Positions 1 to 8,490 of a stretch of 64,000 nucleotides of DNA are shown piece by piece. Below the pieces are notes generated by a model. That model saw only the letters and a list, made by a program, of their open reading frames with translations, did no database searches and was not told the origin of the DNA. The stretch comes from BJHL01 sp040378885 (GTDB lineage: Bacteria; Planctomycetota; Phycisphaerae; Phycisphaerales; UBA1924), in NCBI GenBank assembly GCA_046316615.1, contig JBKDAN010000016.1:1-64000 (forward strand), given 5' to 3'. The translations under genes were made by a program, and so were the position numbers. Numbering within the stretch: the stretch's first letter is position 1; the number at the start of each line of letters is the position of its first letter.

Positions 1-1
1 C

Positions 2-400
2 AGCCGCCTGTTCAACAACAACCAGAACGACACCGCCTCACTCACGGTGCTCTTCAAGGGTCGGGGTGCGGGCGGCATCAACACCATGGGTGTCGGCACG
101 CGCGTCGAACTGCGTTCCGCTGACGGCGCCACGCTGCTCCAGCGCCGCGATATCGGCGTTGCCCGCGGCTTCGGTCAGTCACCCTTTGCCTTGCACTTTG
201 GCGGCGTCGCGCCCGCAACCACCTACACCCTGCGCTTTCACTTTCCGGGCGCGTTCCACGATGTGCAGGTCACGCCTGCCCTCGCCGACACCACCATCGC
301 CGGGCGGACGTTCAGCCGCACCTATCTGTTCGATGAGTCCACGCTTTTCCCGAAAGTTCGCGTGCTCCGCTGGCGAGAAGTCAACGCCGAAGGCCAGTGA
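2..400 (+). CDS. ASPIC/UnbV-domain protein, C-terminal fragment
   Basis: The reading frame is open from base 2 and ends at 400; the true start lies outside the window. The visible 132 residues contain the stretch VLFKGRGAGGINTMGVGTRV, which matches the ASPIC/UnbV domain (a Gly-rich strand followed by 'GvGarV'), then RDIGVARGFGQSP and a final beta-rich segment. Proteins with this domain usually carry FG-GAP/VCBS propeller repeats before it and are exported; that part is not visible here. No cassette or PEP-CTERM tail follows, so the protein seems to end directly after the domain. The family assignment is good; the function is unknown. Confidence 0.75.
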   Translation, partial: SRLFNNNQNDTASLTVLFKGRGAGGINTMGVGTRVELRSADGATLLQRRDIGVARGFGQSPFALHFGGVAPATTYTLRFHFPGAFHDVQVTPALADTTIAGRTFSRTYLFDESTLFPKVRVLRWREVNAEGQ

Positions 401-765
401 GGCATCCGCTCAACTTGGCGCGAAGGCGCAACAGTGATCGCGCTAGACCTGCGGATCCTGCATGGTTCTTCGCCAAAGGCCTGTCTCTATTTCAGACGCT
501 TGCGGTGCCAAATCGTTTCGTCGGCACAAGCATTGTCGCGATCCCGTGATCGCGTCATTCGACTTTCCACGCCTCTTGAGCGCGAACTTCGCGGGCGGCA
601 AATCGTAGTGAATACTGACGCACGCAGGGCCGGTCGCACGCAACCTCCGGCCCACTCCTTTCCCTCCTCCGGTGTGCCGGCGTGAACAACGCCGGTACAC
701 TGTGTTTTTGGAGTCGGCGATTTCCCGCAGGCTCTGGTCCCCAGGTTCGTCGCGAAGGAGCACCC
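401..765. other. gene-free interval with one weak hairpin
   Basis: About 365 bases without a convincing gene. Short frames here lack ribosome sites and plausible protein composition. The only structure seen is an inverted repeat, CCGGCGT/ACGCCGG around 677-695, followed by TACACTGTGTTTTTG, which could be a weak terminator or part of the promoter for the lipoprotein gene at 766. No tRNA-like or other RNA signature was recognised. Confidence 0.4.
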
Positions 766-1035
766 GTGCTTCAGTCCAGTCCGCTCGCTATCGCCCGTGT
801 CGTTTCGCCGTCCGCTCGTCGGGCGTGGCCTGTTGTTGTGCTGATCACTGCAGCGATGGCAGGAGCAGTGGGGGGCCTGACTGGCTGTGCTCGTCCGCTG
901 CTGAGTCCTGAAGAACCGCGCAGTCAGTACGACCGCTCCGACCGCCTGCGTGGCCGCAGCGCACCACCCTACGTGACCAACGAGTTCGGCGACCGCCGCC
1001 CCAACGTCCGTGGCCGATTGCTGGGCGGCGAGTAA
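766..1035 (+). CDS. small lipoprotein
   Basis: A predicted 89-residue lipoprotein. The GTG at 766 is preferred because GAAGGAG lies five bases before it; the frame is also open upstream to 682 but without a ribosome site. Residues 1-40 form a signal peptide with arginines (ARRAW), a hydrophobic core (VVVLITAAMAGAVGG) and a lipobox LTGC with Cys about position 41. The mature part is short, hydrophilic and Arg/Pro-rich, ending RPNVRGRLLGGE. No known domain is recognised. It probably sits on the outer or inner membrane facing the periplasm. It precedes a peptidoglycan amidase by about 250 bases, but a shared role is only a guess. Confidence 0.65.
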   Translation: MLQSSPLAIARVVSPSARRAWPVVVLITAAMAGAVGGLTGCARPLLSPEEPRSQYDRSDRLRGRSAPPYVTNEFGDRRPNVRGRLLGGE

Positions 1036-1075
1036 GCGGGAAGAGTGCTCGAGCGCCAAGTGTCCGATTGCAATT

Positions 1076-1149
1076 TGAAACCCGGCACACGCCTCGCTTC
1101 GGACTCCGGCACTTCGGCATTCAGGCACTTCGACTCGCCACTCTGGACT
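1076..1149 (+). repeat. degenerate octamer repeat, GGCACTCN family
   Basis: Between the lipoprotein and amidase genes the sequence runs GGACTCC, GGCACTTC, GGCATTCA, GGCACTTC and then CCACTCTGGACTCG. The units are 7-8 bp and match the repeats inside radA (36.4 kb) and pcrA (40.3 kb). The start and end are approximate because the flanking units are degenerate. Confidence 0.6.
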
Positions 1150-1282
1150 CGTTCTCCCACCCGTCTATCTTTGTGCACGCGATTTGCGAGGACGCATGTC
1201 GCGCGGGCCGATTGTTTTGCCGCCGCGATGCGTTGGATGCGCATCCTGGCCCTTCACCTTTCTCGACCGTGCATGGATGCGC

Positions 1283-1969
1283 ATGGCCAAGACCTCGAAA
1301 ACCTCTCGCAAGCCTCGCTCACGCGAAGAGTCCACACGCATCGTCGTGGTCTGGATGGCGCTCGTCGCCGCCATGACCGTCGTCGGTGGCGGCCTGTGGC
1401 TTGCCCAAGGTGGCCGCATCGAGAACGTGCAGCCGCTCGTCGCTACCAGCACCCAGCCCGTCGCCCCCGCGCCGGCCGGTGTCCCCTCCGCGCTGGAGGC
1501 CGTGCTCCGCACCCGCCAACCGCTGCACGCCAATCGCTGGCAAGCCATCGTCATTCACGACACAGGCCAGCTCGTCGGCACCCCCGCCTCCCTCGATGAG
1601 CGCGCTCGCACCGCCGGCCTCCGCAGTCTCGGATACCACTTTGTCGTCGGCAACGGCAACGGCATGGACGAAGGCGAACTCTTCGTCTCCGGTCGCTGGA
1701 TGAACCAGGAGACCGGAGCCCACACCGCAGGCGACAATGCCGACTGGTTCAATCGCCAAGCCATCGGCATCTGCCTCGTCGGCGATGGCGACCGCCAGCG
1801 GTTTAGCCCCGCGCAAATTCGGCGCACCACGCAACTTGTGCAGCTCCTCGCGCAACGTTTGAACATCCCCACCGATCGGGTGTACTTGCACAGCCAGATC
1901 GCCCCGACCACCAGCCCGGGCCGATTCTTCCCGGAAAGTGAGCTGCGGGCAGCACTCCGTGCGCGATAA
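1283..1969 (+). CDS. N-acetylmuramoyl-L-alanine amidase (PGRP/Amidase_2 type)
   Basis: Likely cleaves the bond between N-acetylmuramic acid and the stem peptide of peptidoglycan. From the ATG at 1283 the product is 228 residues: a basic N-terminus, one membrane segment (IVVVWMALVAAMTVVGGGLWLA, about residues 17-38, an anchor or uncleaved signal), a Pro/Ala linker, then the amidase fold. Visible family motifs are WQAIVIHDT (first zinc His), GYHFVVGNGNG, GAHTAGDNADWFN, AIGICLVGD and VYLHSQIAPTTSPGRFFP with the second His and the Pro-Gly turn. The residue usually Cys before PG is Ser here (TSPG), seen in some members. Starts at 1196 and 1277 are also in frame; no strong ribosome site decides. 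Confidence 0.85.
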   Translation: MAKTSKTSRKPRSREESTRIVVVWMALVAAMTVVGGGLWLAQGGRIENVQPLVATSTQPVAPAPAGVPSALEAVLRTRQPLHANRWQAIVIHDTGQLVGTPASLDERARTAGLRSLGYHFVVGNGNGMDEGELFVSGRWMNQETGAHTAGDNADWFNRQAIGICLVGDGDRQRFSPAQIRRTTQLVQLLAQRLNIPTDRVYLHSQIAPTTSPGRFFPESELRAALRAR

Positions 1970-2199
1970 GCCGGAAAGGTCTGGGACAGCGTCCCCAAAC
2001 GGGACGGTCTAACCGGCATTCATGAACTTTGTCGGTTCCGCGTGCAACCCGAGAGGTATCGAATCGGAAAGAACACCGGACGAGCGACGTCGGGCAGCCG
2101 ACGGTTCTACGCTTGTGCCCTTGCCAGCCGGTCTACGCTGCATGGGTTATCTGTCGATCCGTTCTTGTTTTGTTCGTTTCTTGCGCTGGGCTTCTTTGC

Positions 2200-3216
2200 A
2201 TGGCCGAACCTATTTCATTCTACAAGCCCAACGACATCGTTGAAGGCCTGCGCATTCTCCAGGAACTGGGGCAGGGTGCAGCGTCGACGGTGTACCTCGC
2301 GCAGGACCCCAAGGACAAACAGATCTGGGCCCTCAAGCACGTCCACCGCTCGACGGAAAAGGATGACCGCTTCCTCGATCAGGCCGAGTATGAGTACAAG
2401 GTCGCGAAGGAACTGGACCACCCCAATCTGCGGTCCATTCCGCGGATGCACAAGCTCCGCAAGCTGCTCACCGTCACCGACCTCTTCCTCGTGATGGAGT
2501 TCGCCGACGGCTACAGCATGGATAAGAAGCGCCCCAAGACGTACGAAGACGCCTTGGAGATCTTCTGCCAAACCGCCAGCGCGCTGCGCCACATGCATGA
2601 AAAGGGCTTCGTCCACGCGGACATGAAGCCCAACAACATCATGGTGGCACCGGGCCCGTTGGTGAAGGTCGTGGACCTTGGCCAAAGCTGCAAGATCGGC
2701 ACTGTCAAGCCGCGTATTCAGGGCACACCCGACTACATCGCTCCCGAGCAGGTGATGCGTCAGCCCATCACCGAGAAGACCGACATCTACAACCTTGGCG
2801 CGACGATGTACTGGACCATCACCCGCAAGACGGTGCCCACGCCGCTCAATAGCAAAAACGAGAACAGTCTCGTTGACCGCGTCGACCCCAGTCTGATGCC
2901 CAAGCCCACCCCGGTCACGGAGATTGACCCCAAGTGTCATCCCAAGCTGGCTGAGATCATCATGCACTGCGTGGAGATCGATCCCGCCGATCGTCCCGAG
3001 AGCATGTCGTATGTCTACGACCGCCTGCAACTCACCCTTGGCATGGTCCGTGCCCAGAAGAAGGCGAGTGACGCGAAGGCCGCCGGCGACAGCGGCCTGA
3101 TGGACGGCACCAAGGGCGGCTCATCCGCCGGCACCAGTGGCAGCGGGATGAAGCTCGACAGCAAGAGCGCATCAACCAGCGTGCTGGGCGTGAAGTTCAA
3201 GGATCAAGGCAAGTAG
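2200..3216 (+). CDS. Hanks-type serine/threonine protein kinase
   Basis: A 338-residue kinase. The Gly-rich loop GQGAAST begins near residue 24, the ATP-binding lysine is in ALKHV (K46), the catalytic loop is HADMKPNN (about 139-146, D141) with A in place of the common R of HRD, the metal site is DLG (159-161) in place of DFG, and the activation segment ends GTPDYIAPEQ near 181. The tail after residue 280 is Lys/Gly/Ser-rich and probably disordered. No membrane segment or PASTA/TPR sensor is visible, so it is likely a soluble cytoplasmic kinase. The start is set by homology: translation from 2029 would add a long Arg/Cys-rich stretch without family features. The substrate is unknown. Confidence 0.88.
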   Translation: MAEPISFYKPNDIVEGLRILQELGQGAASTVYLAQDPKDKQIWALKHVHRSTEKDDRFLDQAEYEYKVAKELDHPNLRSIPRMHKLRKLLTVTDLFLVMEFADGYSMDKKRPKTYEDALEIFCQTASALRHMHEKGFVHADMKPNNIMVAPGPLVKVVDLGQSCKIGTVKPRIQGTPDYIAPEQVMRQPITEKTDIYNLGATMYWTITRKTVPTPLNSKNENSLVDRVDPSLMPKPTPVTEIDPKCHPKLAEIIMHCVEIDPADRPESMSYVYDRLQLTLGMVRAQKKASDAKAAGDSGLMDGTKGGSSAGTSGSGMKLDSKSASTSVLGVKFKDQGK

Positions 3217-3445
3217 CGCGAGTTTCGGAGACCAGGCGGTCGTGGAGGAGCGGAGAGAGGCGGAGTAACGCGGAGTTCATGCTCGGCTGAAACTTCATTT
3301 CGTCGCCGATCAGCGACAATGATGACCCAGCCCGCGTGTACGAGCATCTTGGCATCCGCCGATCAATGTGTCTTTCACGCTTCATTCCTCTCCATTTCTT
3401 CTCCGCGCAACACCGCTCACGTCCGCCCCTCCGCGACATTTCTTC

Positions 3446-4375
3446 ATGTCCTCGTTCCCCCTCCAACGCCCCCCGCTCGTGCTCAATGACGCTGAGAACG
3501 TCATCGCCGCGCTGAACGCTGGAGCACACGCCAACTTCAACGCCAAGTGTCGTCGCGGCAGCGTCGACAGCATCGACGCACCGGGCAGACTTATCGCGAC
3601 CGGCGACCTGCACGACAATCCTGTTGCCTTCTCCAAGCTCACGCGTCTGGCCAACATGACGCTCAACGAGCCCTACATGGAGCAGGCCCCGCCCGCGGGC
3701 GAGCCCTGTCACCTGACGCTCCACGAGATCATCCACAGCGATCGCCTTGTGAACGGCATGGACATGAGCTATCGCGCACTGGTCCGCGTGGCAGACCTGA
3801 AAGCTCGCTATCCCGAGCATGTTCACGCCCTGCTGGGCAACCACGAACTGGCGCAGTACACCAACGCCGGCGTTCTCAAAGACGGTGTCCGCTGTGTCGA
3901 CGTCTTCAACGACGCCGTCAGCTTCACCTTTGGCGACGACGCTCCGCGCGTGGACGAAGCCTGCAAAGCCTTCATCCGCTCCCTGCCTATCGCGCTCGAA
4001 GTGCACACGCCGCGCGGCACGATCCTGTGCGCCCACAGCGTGCCTGCCGCCGCCGGCATGGCGCGCTTTAATGCCGAGATCATCCGGCGCGACCTGCACG
4101 ATGATGACTACATCCCACGCACCGGCAGCGCATATCTCATGACCTGGGGCCGCGGCTACGACGAGCAAAGCCTCGAAGACCTCGTCGAACGCTGGGGCGT
4201 GTACATGTTCATCTTGGGCCACGAAAAGGCCGAAGACGGCGTGAAGTTCGTGCAGCCCAACGCCATCATCCTCGCCAGCGATCACGACAAGGGCACGTAC
4301 CTGCCCATCGATCTGAGCGACCCGCCCACGCCCGCGAGTGCGATGAGCCAAGTGAAGTGGCTCGCGCAGCTGTGA
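3446..4375 (+). CDS. calcineurin-like metallophosphoesterase
   Basis: A 309-residue cytoplasmic phosphoesterase. Family motifs in order are ATGDLHDN (GDxHxN, metal ligands, near residue 50), LLGNHE (GNHE, about 130), CAHSVP (about 195) and GHEKAEDG (GH motif, about 260). The spacing fits PPP-like bacterial phosphoesterases, and the protein may be a protein phosphatase opposite the kinase gene about 230 bases upstream; that pairing is inference. The ATG at 3446 is chosen over 3368 because the added N-terminus would be low-complexity. The upstream bases are rich in CTCCGC-like words, as is the gap after the kinase. The gene converges on the 5'-nucleotidase gene. Confidence 0.85.
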   Translation: MSSFPLQRPPLVLNDAENVIAALNAGAHANFNAKCRRGSVDSIDAPGRLIATGDLHDNPVAFSKLTRLANMTLNEPYMEQAPPAGEPCHLTLHEIIHSDRLVNGMDMSYRALVRVADLKARYPEHVHALLGNHELAQYTNAGVLKDGVRCVDVFNDAVSFTFGDDAPRVDEACKAFIRSLPIALEVHTPRGTILCAHSVPAAAGMARFNAEIIRRDLHDDDYIPRTGSAYLMTWGRGYDEQSLEDLVERWGVYMFILGHEKAEDGVKFVQPNAIILASDHDKGTYLPIDLSDPPTPASAMSQVKWLAQL

Positions 4376-4415
4376 GCGAGCCGGTCGATGCCTGATTCAC
4401 ACCCTCAGAAAGCAA

Positions 4416-4500
4416 GCACGCGAGCTTTCGCCCGCGTGCCAGGTTCATTGTCAATTGTCGCATGAACTGTTGTCACCATTCGCGCTTATCGCGCGGTGAC
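4416..4500. terminator. two hairpins between convergent genes
   Basis: The first hairpin pairs GCACGCG (4416-4422) with CGCGTGC (4433-4439). The second pairs GTCACC (4472-4477) with GGTGAC (4495-4500) and has an inner CGCG/CGCG stem. Neither is followed by a T-run, so they may block RNA decay or pause polymerase rather than act as classical terminators. Confidence 0.4.
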
Positions 4501-4503
4501 TGA

Positions 4504-6408
4504 TCAGTTGCGACGAATGATGCGGCCCTGGCCCGTGGCGGGGTAGTCTTGGCTGCGGACTTGACCGCCCAGCGCCTGCGTCAGGTAGTTGAAGAAGGCG
4601 CGCTGATACGTCGTGCCCAGGCGCGTGTAGGGGATGGCGTTGAAGGGGTAGCTGTCGCCGCCTTGTGCGAGAAAGTCGATGGTGGCGATATTGACGCTGG
4701 GCGCGCCGGGGACGACCGCGCCATTGCGGACGATCACGCGGCCATCATTGAGGACGATCTCGCGGATGCGGGTGCCAGGCGTGATGCTGAAGATGCGATC
4801 GCCCGTGGTTGTCGTGCCCGTCTGTGTGACGGTCTGAGCTGTGCGGCCGACGGTTTCGTAAGCGATGCGCATGCCGGCGATCTGCGCAAACCGGCCGTCA
4901 GCGGTGGGCATGCGGCTGATGCTGTTTTCCAGCAGTTCCTTGAGTTTCGCGGGCGTCACGTTGGGGACGATGGTGATGTAGTTGAGGAAGGGCAGTTGGT
5001 CGTAGGTGTACTTCTCGCTGATGTTGCCCGCGGGCAGCACGCTGTCGAGACGGATGCCGCCACCGTTCTGGAAGGCGACGTCAGCCAGAGGCAGGCCCGC
5101 TGCGGGAGCGAGTTGATTGGCCTGCCACAGGATGGCGTCGGCGATCAGGTTGCCCGCGTTGGTTTCGCTCACACGAACGCCAACGCCGCTCACGCTGCGG
5201 CGGCTGTCGAGCGGAACGTTGGCCGTGGCGATGATGTTGTTGGCAAGGGCCGCGTTGGCCGCGGCGAGCGGGGCTTCGATCTGCGCTTGCACCGTCGCGT
5301 CAGGCGTCACGGCGTCTGGCGCCACGCCGCTGACGCGCAGCGGGTTGCTGATGGGGTCGACGGTGATGAGGTTGCCTGCGCTGTCAAAGCCCGCAACGAG
5401 GCGACCCAGATACTTGTACTCGCCGCCGGTTGTGATGATGGGCGTGTTGACGCCGCCAGCGTTGACAATCCAGCGCGGATAACCCGTACCACCGAGGGTG
5501 GGGCCGCCGGCATTGATGGTGTCGCCTGGCACGAGCAGCGTGCCCGGGTTGGCCATCAGTTCGCTGCCGCCGCCCGAGATGACGATGTCGACGCCCGAGA
5601 GCTGCTGCGTCAGGGCGATCTCGGCTTCAAGGCCTTGCAAGTGCGTGCTGACGATGATGATGTTCACGCCCTGCGCGGTCAAGTTGTTGATCTGGGCCTG
5701 CACAGCGGGCAGAACCTGATTGATGACCACGAAACGCGGCGTGCTGATGGTGTTCAGCGCTTCGGTGGTGGCACCGACGATGCCGACCTGGCGGCCCGCG
5801 ACGGTGACGACCTTGGAGGACGCGATCTTGTTGGCGTTCACCTGGGCTTGCAGCGTGGGCTCGCCTGCGAAGTTGAGGTTGCTGCTGATGAAGGTGGTGG
5901 CGTTGGTGCCTTGCACGAGGTTGGCCAGGATCTCGGGGCCGGCGTCAAAGTCGTGGTTGCCCAGCGTCATCGCGCTGTAGCCGATCAGGTCAAAGAGGCG
6001 AGCGTCGTAGTAAGGCACGCCCTGGGCGATGGAGATGTCGAGGTTGATCCCGGGCAGGATGTTGTCGCCCGAGGAGATCATGACCCAGCCCTGGGCCACG
6101 CCGTCGCCGCGAGGAGCGTTGGCCTGGGCCTTGCTCTGATTGACGAGAGCAGTGAAGCGGGCCGCGCCGCCGAAGCCAGCCTGCGGACCAGTGAGGGGCA
6201 GCACGCGAGATTCGCCGTCGTTGTTGTGCAGCACGTGGAGCCAGAAGGAGACGGGCGAACCCAGTTCGTTCGCGCCATACTCATCTTCAAGGATTTGCAG
6301 AATGCGGTCCTCGAGCTTGGTGGTGTGAGCCTGGGAAACAACGGCTTTTTGAGCGATGGCGGGCGCGGACATTGCAAGCCCGGCCAGCAGAGCGAGAAGC
6401 GTCTTCAT
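4504..6408 (-). CDS. exported 5'-nucleotidase / 2',3'-cyclic phosphodiesterase family
   Basis: A 634-residue exported bifunctional-type nucleotidase. The start is the ATG at 6408, with AAAGGA eight bases before it, followed by a clear Sec signal peptide (KTLLALLAGLAMSAPAIAQ, about 20 residues). The N-terminal metallophosphoesterase half shows LHNNDGESR, SSGDNILPG, LGNHDFDAGPE and STHLQGLE; the C-terminal 5'-nucleotidase domain shows NAGNLIADAILWQAN, FQNGGGIR and FLAQGGDSYP. It probably removes phosphate from nucleotides in the periplasm or outside the cell to scavenge phosphate and nucleosides. The usual first motif D-x-H is changed (LHNND), but later metal ligands are intact. A PEP-CTERM gene lies just upstream on the same strand. 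Confidence 0.9.
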   Translation of the reverse strand: MKTLLALLAGLAMSAPAIAQKAVVSQAHTTKLEDRILQILEDEYGANELGSPVSFWLHVLHNNDGESRVLPLTGPQAGFGGAARFTALVNQSKAQANAPRGDGVAQGWVMISSGDNILPGINLDISIAQGVPYYDARLFDLIGYSAMTLGNHDFDAGPEILANLVQGTNATTFISSNLNFAGEPTLQAQVNANKIASSKVVTVAGRQVGIVGATTEALNTISTPRFVVINQVLPAVQAQINNLTAQGVNIIIVSTHLQGLEAEIALTQQLSGVDIVISGGGSELMANPGTLLVPGDTINAGGPTLGGTGYPRWIVNAGGVNTPIITTGGEYKYLGRLVAGFDSAGNLITVDPISNPLRVSGVAPDAVTPDATVQAQIEAPLAAANAALANNIIATANVPLDSRRSVSGVGVRVSETNAGNLIADAILWQANQLAPAAGLPLADVAFQNGGGIRLDSVLPAGNISEKYTYDQLPFLNYITIVPNVTPAKLKELLENSISRMPTADGRFAQIAGMRIAYETVGRTAQTVTQTGTTTTGDRIFSITPGTRIREIVLNDGRVIVRNGAVVPGAPSVNIATIDFLAQGGDSYPFNAIPYTRLGTTYQRAFFNYLTQALGGQVRSQDYPATGQGRIIRRN

Positions 6409-6453
6409 GAGAGAGGTCCTTTGTGAGATGTGCAAGTGAGTGTGAACGGTGCA

Positions 6454-7245
6454 TCAGCGAGCGCGACGACGACGGACGCAGGTCACAGCGCCGGCGATGA
6501 CGAGCGCGACCGAACCGGGCGCGGGGATGTACGCAATGCCGGAGAAGCCGGCGACGCCGTGAGCGCCGATGAGCGTTGCCGCGCCGGTCGTGCGATCGAG
6601 GCTGAAGAGACTCGTGCCGTCGCTGGCGAGCAGTTGCTGCGTGGCGTGGTTGAAGGTCAGGCCCGCCGTCGCGACGCTGGCTGTGCCGGTCGCGCCGATG
6701 ACGGTCGCGGAGCCAGTGGCGAGGTTGAACTCGACGAGCTCATCGGCGAGCGTGCTGTTGCTGACGAGGCCGAAGAGACGCAACGACGGATCGAAGGCGA
6801 GCCCCGAGACATCGAAGGAGTTAAGCCCAGACGCGCCGAGGTTCGACCACGCAGCGGGACCAGCGACGCTGCCGTGCAGATCGTCAAAGATCGTGGTGAA
6901 GCGACGACCGGTGGTGGGCAGAATCGCGAAGCCGCTCTCGGGCGTGAGGGTTGCACCGTCTGCAAGCAGCGTGGCGGCGCCGGTGAGCGTGTTGAGTTGG
7001 AAGATATCGCCCGCGACAGTGTGGGCGAGCAGCGCATTGGCGTTGGGATCGAAGGCGATGTCAGAGATCTGGCGCAGACCTGTGCTGCCGATCAGCGTCG
7101 CAGCGCCGTTGACGGGGTTGATGCTGTAGAGGTTCTGGGTGCCTGTGGGCGAGAACTCACCCACGCCGAACAGTTGGGCATGGGCTAATGCACCCGCACC
7201 GGTGAGCGCGAGGGCACCTGCGAGCGAACGTGTGAAACGAGTCAT
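6454..7245 (-). CDS. PEP-CTERM-type exported protein, propeller-like
   Basis: A 263-residue exported protein starting at 7245, with GAGGAGA as ribosome site. A signal peptide (LAGALALTGAGALAHAQ) is followed by repeated 'DPxxxxLLA/xLFxLDxxTGAATLIGA' units, as in DUF4394-like beta-propeller proteins. The last 24 residues form a sorting tail: PAPG, a hydrophobic segment (SVALVIAGAVTCV) and RRRRAR. This fits a PEP-CTERM signal with PAPG as a variant of PEP, so it is probably processed by an exosortase and sent to the cell surface. The exosortase gene is not in the window. It lies 45 bases upstream of the 5'-nucleotidase and may be co-transcribed. The ligand is unknown. Confidence 0.75.
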   Translation of the reverse strand: MTRFTRSLAGALALTGAGALAHAQLFGVGEFSPTGTQNLYSINPVNGAATLIGSTGLRQISDIAFDPNANALLAHTVAGDIFQLNTLTGAATLLADGATLTPESGFAILPTTGRRFTTIFDDLHGSVAGPAAWSNLGASGLNSFDVSGLAFDPSLRLFGLVSNSTLADELVEFNLATGSATVIGATGTASVATAGLTFNHATQQLLASDGTSLFSLDRTTGAATLIGAHGVAGFSGIAYIPAPGSVALVIAGAVTCVRRRRAR

Positions 7246-7406
7246 GTTGTCTCTCCTCTGCTGCCCAACGCGACGGCGCACACGCGTCGTCGATTAAGCG
7301 CAGACACACTAGCTGCTCGACGCGTTTATCGCGTTCAGGTTGCGCGCATGCTGCATGAAGAGTGAGCAAGGCTCAGGATGGGTTTGTGCGATTTGTCGCG
7401 GGAAAT

Positions 7407-8426
7407 TCACTGTCGCGATACGCCATGCGGCGCGACGGCAGCCGTCGCAACGTCAACCCATGTCGTCGGGTCCGTCGTCGCATCAATCCACACACTGCCG
7501 GGCGTCATGCGCAGCCGCTTCAGCCACGTGCGCTGGTTCTTCGCGAATCGCCGCGTCTGAATTTTGATCTGCTCGACTGCGTCATCAAGCGAGATGCTTC
7601 CATCCAAGTGCGCAAGCAGTTGCTTGTAGCCAAGAGCCTCGCACGACTGCGTACCAAAGGCCTGCGTCTCGCGCAGCCGTCGCACTTCATCGAGAAAGCC
7701 CCGCTCCATCATCATCTTCACACGCAGATTGATGCGACGGTTGATGAGTTCGACCGGCCAGTCAAGCCCCACGAGCAGCTGCGCACCGGTGGACCGCCCC
7801 TCCGGGGCAGCCTTACTCCCGGTTTGGCGATGGACATCATCATCGCTGCCGCTCCACTGCCTCTGATGCTCACTGATCGCCTTCCCCGTCAGTCGAAACA
7901 CTTCGATCGCTCGAATTGTGCGCCGCTCGTCATTGGGGTGTATTCGCGCCGCCGCCGCCGTATCAACGCGCTCCAGCTCTGCGCGCAGTGCAGGCAGCCC
8001 CATCGCCCGTAGCTCTTCGCGCAGCGCTTCATCCGCCGCTGGCCCTTCAAACATGCCATCCACCAGCAGCTTCACGTACAAGTGCGTGCCGCCGACCACG
8101 ATGGGTAGCACGCCGCGCGAAAAGCAGTCATCGATCGTGCGTTTCGCCAATGCCAGCCAGTCGCTCGCCGAAAACGCGTCACGTGGGTCGACCACATCAA
8201 TCAGCAGGTGCGGCACGCCGCCACGCTCTTCCATCGCTGGCTTTGCTGTGCCTATGTCCATGCCGCGATAAATCTGATAGGCATCCGCCGCGAGAATTTC
8301 ACAGGGTTGACCGCGACCGATGAGCGCGTGTGCCAGCCGCACCGCAAGATCGCTCTTGCCGCCAGCTGTGGGACCGATGATGATCGGATACAACCGATTC
8401 ACGCTCGCAAGGGTAAGCGATATCAC
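7407..8426 (-). CDS. miaA: tRNA dimethylallyltransferase
   Basis: Transfers a dimethylallyl group to N6 of A37 in tRNAs that read U-starting codons. From the GTG at 8426 the product is 339 residues. Motifs are the P-loop GPTAGGKSD (about 14-22), DAYQIYRGMDIGTAKP (substrate loop, usually DSxQVY), VVGGTHLYVKLLVDG, and the C-terminal RRFAKNQRTWLKR that grips the tRNA. A stretch of about 25 residues rich in Gly/Asp/Ser (from QWSGSDDD to TGAQLL) looks like a lineage-specific loop. The frame stays open upstream to 8837, but that part overlaps the divergent PAP2 gene and lacks family features. The start is weakly supported, since no strong ribosome site is seen. Confidence 0.9.
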   Translation of the reverse strand: MISLTLASVNRLYPIIIGPTAGGKSDLAVRLAHALIGRGQPCEILAADAYQIYRGMDIGTAKPAMEERGGVPHLLIDVVDPRDAFSASDWLALAKRTIDDCFSRGVLPIVVGGTHLYVKLLVDGMFEGPAADEALREELRAMGLPALRAELERVDTAAAARIHPNDERRTIRAIEVFRLTGKAISEHQRQWSGSDDDVHRQTGSKAAPEGRSTGAQLLVGLDWPVELINRRINLRVKMMMERGFLDEVRRLRETQAFGTQSCEALGYKQLLAHLDGSISLDDAVEQIKIQTRRFAKNQRTWLKRLRMTPGSVWIDATTDPTTWVDVATAAVAPHGVSRQ

Positions 8427-8490
8427 GCCCGTTCCACGTCCGGTTTGCACGCCGTCGCAGGGCGTGTCATGCCGCATACAACTCCGCCGC

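Noticed and set aside
682..765. Longer start for the small lipoprotein
   Set aside because: The GTG at 766 has a strong ribosome site and gives a normal lipoprotein signal; the extension does not.
4549..6426. 625-codon plus-strand frame over the 5'-nucleotidase gene
   Set aside because: Antisense shadow of a gene with clear motifs; the product is Asp/Val/Arg-rich with no domain.
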